From assembly GCA_035222895.1 (NCBI GenBank), contig JAVYIG010000403.1:186001-250000 (forward strand): a stretch of DNA of 64,000 bases. Direction: 5' to 3'. How positions within the stretch are numbered: position 1 is the first letter of the stretch; each line of letters begins with the position of its first letter. Both the position numbers and the translations under genes were made by a program. Source of the stretch: Strongylocentrotus droebachiensis. Lineage: Eukaryota; Echinodermata; Echinoidea; Camarodonta; Strongylocentrotidae. This document shows, one piece after another, positions 55,042-64,000 of this stretch. The notes below the pieces were generated by a model. It was given only the letters and a program-made list of their open reading frames with translations, did no database searches and was not told the DNA's origin.

Positions 55042-55752
55042 GTTGGCACACATTAATGGTTTTGGGCAGTGGGTTCCACAGAATCCTGAATTTCAAATGC
55101 CTTTGAAGACCACCATCTTACCGCAGCTTTTGATTTACACTGAGATGGGTGTTCAATTATTTTTTTAAAAAAAAGAATGTAAAGGTTTTTCGTTTTTGAA
55201 CCTCCAAACAAGGATGAACTAGCTTTTGCTGACACGGATTTGCCTTGTTTACAGGATAGAAGTTCCCTCACCCCCGCTCATATTGTAAATCTACTGTTTT
55301 GAAAAAAATGACAAATACACACAAAAAATCTTGACCTGAAATTTAAAAAAAATCGCTTTGCATTTTATTTCTTTTTATACATTTTGAACTGCATGTATAA
55401 TCTTGAAATAAAGATTTCATGAAGTTAAATTTGGAAAGGCATCTTTCTCTTTGCAGTAGCTGACACACATACATGGTATTGAACAGTGTGTTCTCCAGAA
55501 TCCTGAATTTCAAATGCCTTTGAAGATCACCATATTACCGTAGACTTTGATTTACACTGAGATGTGATGGATGTTCAATAATTAAAATAAAACAAGTTTC
55601 CGATCTTGAACTTCTTTAGAAGGATGAACTAGCTTTTGCTGACACGGATTTACCTTGTGTACAGGATAGAAGTTCCCTCACCCCCGCTCATATTATAAAT
55701 CCACTGTTCATAAACATGACAAATACACACACAAAATCTCGACCTGAAATTT
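55042..55752. repeat. Direct duplication, two units of about 300 bp
   Basis: 55042-55344 and 55458-55752 are homologous, with a unique spacer of about 110 bp between. The first part (AATCCTGAATTTCAAATGCC) and especially the second (GAACTAGCTTTTGCTGACAC through CACCCCCGCTCATAT) are well conserved; the middle is diverged. No shared frame of note. Confidence 0.85.
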
Positions 55753-55763
55753 GTGGCAATCCT

Positions 55764-55915
55764 CGCCCCCCCCCCCCCTCCCCTTCTCTCTCCCCCTCTC
55801 TCCCTCTCTCTCTCTCTCTCGCTTTCTCTCCCCCTCTCCCCCTCTCTCTCTCTCTCTCGCTTTCTCTCCCCCTCTCATTCTTTCTCGTTTTCTCCCCATC
55901 TCTCTCGCCCTCCCT
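55764..55915. repeat. CT/C-rich microsatellite
   Basis: C run at 55767-55778, then (CT)n and CCCCTCTC repeats; an internal unit of about 50 bp ending CTCTCGCTTTCTCTCC occurs twice. Confidence 0.9.
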
Positions 55916-57660
55916 TTATCGTATTAAGGATAAAATAAAATTGTAACCAGCCCTAGTCATGTCGAGAGCGACAACGCCTGTACTCGTGCACTCACTTTTC
56001 AATGAATATAATAAATAGACAACTCGTTAATAATTGAAAACACTCAAATTATACACTCAAACAGAAGGAGCAGTACAAATTATGATCCGTTTTAATTGGC
56101 TTCAGTTGCTTTGTCATTACGCTTGTTATTGGTCTTTGAATTTTGTATGACGTCCCTTCCAACGCAGAATACTGGAAGGTTTTTTTTTTCTCAATAGGAG
56201 AGGTCCTGCGGCTCTTTGCTCTCTGGAATCGAAGTAAAATCCGAGTTTGTTGTCATTTGTTTTTGTGTGTATTATTTCGTCTCATTGTTTTAATTTAGAA
56301 GCAAAGGCCTCAAGAAGATGCCCCTTCAAATTACGTAAATAAGTTGTTTTGGTTTTCAATGCCTTCACAATGATATGATTTCTTGCATACTGATTTCTTT
56401 TCCAATTCCCAAAGTGCTTATTGTTGATAATTTAAGGACAGAAAACGAAATGCAAAGGGACATAGCACGTTATCATGGAAGTTCTTAAATTGAACTTAAA
56501 CTTAAAACTTATTGTCAATTAATTAAACACAATAGGTATTAACATTTTAATACAATAACATAAAAGGATAAAAGGAACCAGAAAATATCATGAATGATAA
56601 TCATACATGGTACCTTCCAACATAATGAAAAGCACTGTCTGGGTAAATAGAATAAACACATTTCCAGATTTCATTTTGAAATCAATAACCTCAAAGCGAA
56701 GAGAAGGGAGGTAAAATTAAACAAAGACACAACAAATATTTTCCGAAACATATATACACATTAAGTCAAAATAAAATTTAAAAACAGAAATCAAGTACAA
56801 TTAGCATGATGTATCTTGCGAAGCCTCTAAGTACGCTACAATATACATGTAAACACCTATTCAGATTGCTTCATGGAAAAACAAAATGTAAATATTGATG
56901 TCAAGGATAATATAAAGGGTCCTTTCCCTCTCCTTCGAAAAGCCTGAAGGAGAAAGAAAACAAACACTTGAGTGATTTCTTTTAGTTGCGAGGCGAGGTA
57001 TTCAAAAAAACATTCCACAACAATGACGTCTCTAATCCCATTTTCAAGAAAAATCCATGGTCGACAAGATGAATAAACAGTATTAAAATGGCGACAAAAT
57101 TGAAACAACACGACAGCATTATGATCGAGGGTGTGGGGAAAGGAGGGAATTGTATACATGATCAATTTTCTTGACTTTTGATAAGCACCATACCTTGGAG
57201 AATTGAATTCATACGTATGTTTGTTCGCATCATCATTCGTTTTCATTAATAATTGATGCGTTACAGAGTCTCCAAGGCACTGATAAGAGCTGAAAGATCC
57301 AGATGGAAAACGATGAAAGGAAGTTTTAAAAAACAGAAGGAAAATCGATTATTTTCCTTTGCTGCATGTGTAGGAGTTATGAAATCCTTTTTATGATTTG
57401 CTGTATCAAAATGCTTTTAAAAGTATAATGTTTAATCTGTATTCTCAAGAATTTCTCATCCTCATTTTAAAGAATGATATAGCACCTTGTTGATTATACG
57501 GGAAAGGTCGGTTAATCCAAATATTAAGACGCGAAACATCCACATCTCGGAGAAGAAAAGCAACCTTGTAGGTAAACAGGAGAAAGTCAAGGTACGAGGA
57601 AAAGGTCTTTCAACTCCGAAACATGTTTTCTTCTAGTTTTTCGTGTCCTCTTGTTCTTGT
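55916..57660. other. Unassigned
   Basis: Includes a 129-codon minus-strand frame (56857-57246) with no recognisable domain; not called as a gene. TGACGTCC near 56148 resembles a CRE site but is isolated. Confidence 0.45.
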
Positions 57661-57830
57661 TCTTTTTTTTCTACTTCTTGTGTTTAAACCTTCTTCTTCT
57701 TCTTCCTCCTCCTATTCTTCTTCTTCTTCTTCTATTTCTTGTTGTTCTTCTTCTATATCGTGTTTTTGTTATTGCTCTTGTTGCTCTTCTTCTTGTCGTT
57801 CTTCTTTTTCTTCATCGTCTTCTTATATAG
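57661..57830. repeat. (TTC)n-rich microsatellite
   Basis: Degenerate TTC repeats at 57689-57815 explain the Ser/Cys-rich open frame here. Confidence 0.9.
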
Positions 57831-58151
57831 ATAATTCTCAATTCTGCATCAGGGGGCAAACGAGAGAGGTTTGATCTTGAAGATGAATTATCACCATGTT
57901 AACAATCAGGTCTAGCATGTCTATAGAAAGTCAAGGTACATCAAGAAGGTCAGTCAAGCTAAATATTGGGTCACAGAAGATCGTTATATAGAACAAGAAG
58001 ATCGTGTTTACCAGTATTCTTTCTGTTTATAAATCTTGTGATAATACAAAGTCGTTGAACTTGTTTTGTTTCAGCGTATTGAACCAATAGGGAAATAAGT
58101 TGGTCATGGTCATTTCCACCTTCACCACAACTGGCAGTAAAAAACACCTTG
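57831..58151. other. Unassigned
   Basis: Nothing recognised. Confidence 0.45.
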
Positions 58152-58480
58152 ACCCTTTCCACGGGACTGTGGATCACATGGTTCGCGGTGCGAGTCCCGC
58201 CATGGCACTAATTTTCTTTGGCAAGACGTTTGCCACTCTCCACCCAGGTGTAGTGAATGCGAAGCTGGTATGATTTATTCCTTGATTGCTTTTTTAGCGC
58301 CTTAGGGCAGCTGGGCAAAAGCCAGATAACTGTAGGCCTATAATTTGTTTAAGCCCCTGTGAGGGATACGTGCGCAATGTAAATGTAGCTACAATCATTA
58401 TTATCATCATCATCATTATTTCTTTTTGAAATGTGTATTTGCATTATTGTTATTATTATTATTATCATTTGTCAACACCA
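58152..58480 (+). mobile_element. tRNA-derived SINE with (ATT/ATC)n tail
   Basis: B-box-like GGTGCGAGTCCC at 58187 after a tRNA-like head, then TTGGCAAGACGTTTGCCACT and CTCCACCCAGGTGTA, words typical of a SINE body common in marine invertebrates. The tail is simple trinucleotide sequence (58395-58480). A different family from the array SINE. Confidence 0.7.
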
Positions 58481-59335
58481 CCATCACTACCATGGCATCC
58501 ACCATCAGCACCCTCGTCATCATCGGGTCGTTATCCGACATCATCGCTCCAGTTTCACGATTTCCATCATCTATTATCCCATAATCATTTTCGTCATGGT
58601 CGTAGGTCATCTACGTAGCCTTTGTTGCACCTCTTGTAATTTGAATATATAGGGGTTTGGGACCGTACTGATGTTCAAATGATTCTTCGGGCTTATGACG
58701 GTAGATAAAGATAAGCATACTGATGCTGAAGTTACACAATGGTTTCAAATTTCTATCCTCGTGTAATGTATATACCTATGTTGTTGTTATGACTGTACTT
58801 CAATCTACAGTCGTTTGTGAATACAGATAAAGTAGTTGCTGATTGTGCGGCCCTGAAGGAAAACATGACCTTGAGACCCCTAGCAAAAACATATTCCTGG
58901 AACAAAAATTACCTGCATTGCCACCCCCCCTCCTTTCCCTCGAAGGACTGATGATATTCTTGTTTATTTTATTTTTCAAACACATTATTATTTCACTACG
59001 AACATTACACCCAGGTACTGTGTTTACCTGGACACCCGATCCTCGCCGCTAGCTAAATGTCCAAGTTCAGTTTTATATCTCAGCAAGACCGAGACAGCGG
59101 ACCCTGGGAGTCAATTAACAGTAACCTAGTTTATATGGACAGTTGTAGACGAGAAGGAAAAAAAGAGAAACGTGCAGTTATGATTGTGATGGGCATGGAG
59201 CAATTAGGAGGAGGTTTTTTATTGGTTCGTCAGACGAGCGATTGCAAAAGTTTGGAGCTACGGCAAAAACAGAGAGGGAGTGAGAGAGGGCAGATGAGGG
59301 ATGAAGACACAGGGGGAGAAGGAAGGAAAGAGTTA
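58481..59335. other. Unassigned
   Basis: ATC-type simple sequence to about 58590, then unrecognised. Confidence 0.45.
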
Positions 59336-59359
59336 TAAGAGAGAGGAAGATAGAGGGAG

Positions 59360-59416
<57 letters not shown>

Positions 59417-59432
59417 AGGGGGGGGGGGGAAG
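59336..59432. repeat. GA microsatellite with G run
   Basis: (GA)n at 59362-59418 then a G run to 59429. Confidence 0.9.
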
Positions 59433-61262
59433 CTCGAGCTCGAAGGCGTGGGTGTAGGAACGTCAAGTGCCGTTCGCAGGTTTTTCAACTTACATGTTCT
59501 TGCGAATTTGGGGCAATGATTCAGCTCCATCAATCCTACATCCAAAATGTAAGCATTTAATTGGCGTGGAAGAAGATGGAAAGTTGATATTTTAAAATAT
59601 AGAGTTCCCTCCCCCCTCCTGATTTTTGTGTTATCACTGCCCCTATTGATAACAATTTTTACTGATAAGAATACGATAAAGATATAGAGGTAATATACAT
59701 TTTGTATCTGGGTCATTTACCTCCCGCAGTGCGGGTGCTGATCAAAGCAAGCGGCTAGTCGATGACATTGTGATTGGTTTTATTATAATGAATAAATAAA
59801 TAAAGGGACATATGTACATGAAATGTAAAGAAAATAGATGTGCAAATGGTACATAAAACAAAAATAGTGATGGATAAACGGGAATCTCTATTCTTATTTT
59901 GACGACAGTTTGTGACAATGTAGGCTCGGTTACTTTTGTTGTCGTTTCATGCAGAATGTTCAAGACGTTCAATACGGAAGTATATTACAGTGTTCATCTG
60001 TTCATTCAAAGTTGCTTTATTTCAACAAAATTTCTTCTGAAGTACATTTCTAAAATATATTTGTCAGACGATGGCAACGTTTTGGGGGTTACCCGTAGTA
60101 TGTACATTCAAATCAGCCCATTAAAATACTCTGCGGGTCATAAACTTCAATGAGCCACTTCATACTCTGGTTTAGGAAATGATGTTGACTGAGTGAAAAA
60201 ATAGCCTTGATGAATAACAAAAAATTGTCGATGTAACAAACGACATGTGCATCTGCAGCAAAGTCTAAAAAACAATTGTTATTTTTACCTAAAAATACTG
60301 GGTGTGGTGATTTTCAAGAGTCCTCCCACACCATCCTTCTAAATGTTTTATGATTTTCCTCGCTTTGAAATCATGAGTATTCCTAATAAAGAAAACTTTA
60401 GACCCACTTCATATCTATGATATCACCATTGACATTTCATACTTTGATACTAATCAAAGCGAAGGTCTCAATCATGATACTCAGGATAATAACAGAACGT
60501 GAACGCGATATCACGTGTACAGGAATTTTCAAGCACAATTCATACATAGATATGCCAACTTCTTCAGAAATTTGCCCCCAAGGCGAATTTGTTGGGTATC
60601 TATTTCCAACCCCCTTCTGTTTGGTATATTATATTAATTTACAATATTTTGTCTGCATTTACATGTTCGACAAGACAGCTGTTGACTTGTTTTTTTTTAA
60701 TGTCAATGGACAAAAATGCTTCCGGTGTAAATGATAATACGTAACAGTACATACGCAGATTCATTATTTATTTATACCTATCATTTGATTTTAACATTTT
60801 AGACCCCCCCCCCCCCCTTCACAACAAAAAATTGGTTAGGGTTGATAATGACAGGGTCATGACAATCTACAGTATATTTTGTACGTGATATCAAACATGC
60901 CAAGTAAAAACAATTTACAATGTACAACCAGCAACACAAGAAAGTAGACTTTCTATATTGCTCTAAATTTTCATATGGGCTGTCAATAAAGTACGATAAA
61001 ATATATCAAATTAAAGAAAATTTGACACTCTACCATTATCAATTAAGGTCAAGGTTTGAACTTTTAGGCTTGGATAGGCACATTCATTGAAATGTTAGAA
61101 GGTCTGATTTAGAAAATTGCTGAAAAAAAAGCAATTAAGCACTCAAATGTTACTGAACATGTGCATCTGTAAATCTATCTTGTTCAACACTAAAATCAAC
61201 GAATTAGAAACAAAGAGGAGGATAATTAGGCTCTTGATGTCAACTGTAGTCTCAGGACAAGC
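59433..61262. other. Unassigned
   Basis: Short frames only (largest 105 codons at 60417-60734), none with a recognisable domain. A run of 15 C at 60806. Confidence 0.45.
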
Positions 61263-61265
61263 CAG

Positions 61266-61425
61266 TGGGCCTTTCATCAACATTTGTCCGCCGACAACTG
61301 TCAGCGCTGACTAAATTTGACCAATCGGAGGCCTGGAAAATAGTCGGTGACAACGACAGTGAATATGATATTAGTCGGTGAAAACCACCGACTAATTGTT
61401 TTATGAAACCCCCCCCCCCCCCCAG
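61266..61425 (-). mobile_element. MITE with GGGTTTCAT-type termini
   Basis: Right end, read on the minus strand, GGGGGTTTCATAAAACAATT then AGTCGGTGG; left end complement GGGCCTTTCATCAACA then TTTGTCCGCCGAC. Imperfect TIR of about 30 bp with internal AGTCGGTGA palindromes. Terminal words resemble 50106-50429. Confidence 0.6.
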
Positions 61426-64000
61426 GTCAAGATGGTCCTCTTTCCACCCAAGATCTGGGACGAGCCGTATGATACCTCCAATGCTCATCAATATTTGAAT
61501 GGAAGATGCCCCATGTTTTTTTTTCTCCAGACTCATTTATTTTTAAACTTCTATGCTCGCTCACTCATGAATGAATGATATGATTCCAACTGCATATCAT
61601 TTCAAAGATTATTAATTTATGTTTATTTAGATATAATGATAAAACTTACGTTTATATTGAATAGTTATTTGAAAATCTTAACTATAGATAATGTCCGCTT
61701 GTTGTTGTTCCTGGGTATAGATGCTGGGCGGGCGGGCAGGGTTTATTTTCGCATAAGACCGGTGTGTATATAAAACCGGAGTTTCGGCGTAGGCAAAGTG
61801 CGGCGATAACCTCGATTGTTAGGATTTGGAAAGTTTTAATATGCTACATCATTTTACATTATGTTAGTGGTGAAATAAGAATAACACAGAGTAAGTCAAC
61901 TTGCATGTTATAAGTACAAAATATTAATATATATATATATATGTTCATCTCCGGTCTGATCATGCTGAAAACGTGAAGTTCATGTGCTACTTGGCATATT
62001 TTTGAACGGTTAATGGGTATTCTATTCCCATTAGTTTGATAAAGCTCAACAGGACAAGCAAAGCTCGGAAAGATAACGAATATAACTAGAAGAGGTGACA
62101 ACTCGTTCGCGTCTATTTTCGAAAAATCAAAACCAAGGTCAATTTCAATACCCTATAATAATGTCCCATAGGAATCATGTTCGGATTACGTCATACGTCA
62201 ATGTCTGAACAAGGTTTGGACATTTCAACAGGTGACGCACATTCATGGCTATTGACATTGCATTAAGTTGATTTCTTGAAAGTAGTTACGATTGTGGTAG
62301 ATGTATCTTGACTTCAAACTATTATGTACGTCATATTGCCTACCAGCCTTTTGTTAAGGATGCGACGGCGGTATTCTTGAAGATTTGAAGTGGGACTTGA
62401 AAATCCAATTTTGAAAATGCATGCGTTCAGCAAAAATGAAGCGAAACAGTAGTGTGTAGGTGGTTTCATTGAAAGGTTGCTGATAAAAGTCATTGTAACA
62501 TTTAAAATAATTTTGTTATACCAATTGACATCCAAAGAACGTTTGTTTTATCATTATACAGATGTGATGAACTAAGGGTTCAAATATTTTCTCTCTTAAC
62601 GAATGCCTCTGTAGAATCGATGATATTATACCCTACACCGGATATTGGAAGAACAGGAACAACAGCTTAACAAGAAATATGTAAGATAGGCTTGTTCTTC
62701 TGATATCAAATTTTATTTGTACATGGTTTCTCCTGCATTTATATGACAACACAATCAATGACCATAATTATGTTGCACAGTGAAAAGCAATCGTTTAAAT
62801 GAATATCTATCTAGCATCGACTTGATGCGATTTCAATATCTATATTTTGACGATGTTCCGGTTTAGTTACCAAAGGTTGAAACGTTGTAAATTTGCAACA
62901 ATTACTATTATGCCTTGATGATAGTTTACTGACATGATGTTTTAATATGAGAATCTAAGAAACAATTTGACTCGTTAGTTTTATTCTGCAGTGGCTGTGG
63001 TCATATTCAAATGAAAATAGAGGAATTGTCAAACAATAAAGTTGTCAACGTATCTACAATTCTTTTTCAGCACTCTGCCATTGCTTAACTGTATAAACAC
63101 ACATTTTGTCATTTTATTTCAGCACTTTCTGCCAGATTTATACTTGTGATTTTTAAAAATATTTCATGGCTATCGTCTCAGATTTCTATGAACATATTTA
63201 TACTGGTATTGGTACAAGAAATTGAATCTGGTTGTTCCTAAAAACGAATTCTTAGAACTATTAGCCAGCTCAAATTCTGACGTGTCAAGTATCGGAAATT
63301 ATGTCAAAATGCAGGTATATCCGTTTGTAAAATATATCTTGTGATTTTAAATACATTGACTTAAAATCTTAAAACTACATCTAAGGCTCGTCTGAATTTT
63401 TCAGATAGGCCTATGTGATAAATAAGAAATTAAAATGAACGATTTAAGTACATTTCTACACTACTATTGGGGGAAATGTTGATCATTTAGGCAGAAAATT
63501 TACAGTTTCGTTCATAATGTCAAGTGTATTCTGATTTAAAGACATAAAATTTGATTGGAAAGCATACTTTGAAAATTTCACATTTTTTATCCGTTCTTTT
63601 TATGGAGTACTTATGTCTTATTCAAATAATAGAAGGGTGTAATTAAAAAAACGAAACATATATATTTATTATCTTCACTTTGCTTCTTTTAACATGCTGA
63701 GCTTTCTTTTAAATTTCGGTGGGTATTTGAAAGGCTTCCTTCAAGATGACTTAGGATCTTCATTTCAAAAGATAATTGTAACTATTGGTACTTTCCAAAT
63801 GACACAATTAATCAATACCTATTCTTGTATTTTTCATTCAGAACAGTCGATCTGTACGTGCTAATACTAACATTTGTCAAAATAGAGGTAATGCAGACGA
63901 TTGTAAAGTTTACAAAGTAAATAGAAATGGGCGGATACCTGTAATGCTTCACAGATAATGCAATGTTCCCTTGAGTTCACGGGGTACAAAGACATTATTT
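61426..64000. other. Unassigned, apparently single-copy
   Basis: No gene recognised. (TA)n at 61925-61941; one TATA-like site described separately. Confidence 0.45.
61767..61775 (+). promoter_or_regulatory. Candidate core promoter (TATA box)
   Basis: TATATAAAA preceded by GC-rich GCGGGCGGGC at about 61727, an arrangement possible for a polymerase II promoter. No coding exon is identified downstream in the window, so this is weak. Confidence 0.25.

Noticed and set aside
56857-57246. 129-codon minus-strand frame
   Set aside because: No domain, no similarity I recognise, AT-rich non-coding composition; length is within chance expectation for the window.
54153-59716. Arg/Glu-rich or Ser/Leu/Pro-rich frames over GA/CT tracts
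   Set aside because: Low-complexity translations of microsatellites (54241-54380, 55764-55915, 57661-57830, 59336-59432).

Overview
This is eukaryotic, AT-rich, repeat-dominated DNA from an animal, most likely a marine invertebrate deuterostome such as an echinoderm. That placement is an inference from the repertoire: a BEL/Pao retrotransposon, tRNA-derived SINEs, many TIR/MITE elements and abundant GA/CT and trinucleotide microsatellites. I find no host gene, rRNA, functional tRNA or CRISPR array. The only intact long coding region is the 1,916-residue Gag-Pol of a BEL/Pao retrotransposon.

Layout. From 1 to about 42 kb the window is a mosaic of one set of dispersed modules, named here a, b-d, X, W, Y and Z, plus a SINE and the C-terminal end of an I/Jockey-type LINE. 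On the right (about 12.9-40.8 kb) the modules recur in a fixed order, SINE, LINE end, Y, (W), X reversed, d reversed, SINE, LINE end, Y. This makes a degenerate tandem array with a basic unit of about 3.3 kb once later insertions are removed. On the left (1-10.5 kb) the same modules lie in the opposite orientation, so two arrays face each other across about 10.5-12.9 kb. Many younger elements have landed in the array, and the uninvaded sister copies act as natural empty sites. They include four long TIR elements (1243-2148, 13935-14846, 20032-20794, 38212-39355), a TTAA-flanked MITE, hAT-like MITEs with 8-bp duplications, and the BEL/Pao element at 25022-34327. The BEL element has 441-bp LTRs that read as identical and a 5-bp duplication (ACTGT). 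It sits inside the zinc-finger end of a decayed LINE.

From 42 to 64 kb the array stops. This part looks mostly single-copy, with microsatellites, two further SINEs, a second TTAA MITE, hairpin MITEs, two local tandem duplications and no recognisable gene.

Three patterns deserve attention. First, twelve short cassettes have constant 19- and 20-bp boxes that form an imperfect inverted repeat. They enclose one of three unrelated cores of fixed length (62, 70 or 60 bp), and one copy is recombinant with its breakpoint at a box. Second, a group of TIR elements has interiors built almost wholly from one short degenerate motif per element; three of them have TAA/TTA target duplications. Third, the array itself is a tandem, partly inverted structure assembled from transposon pieces.
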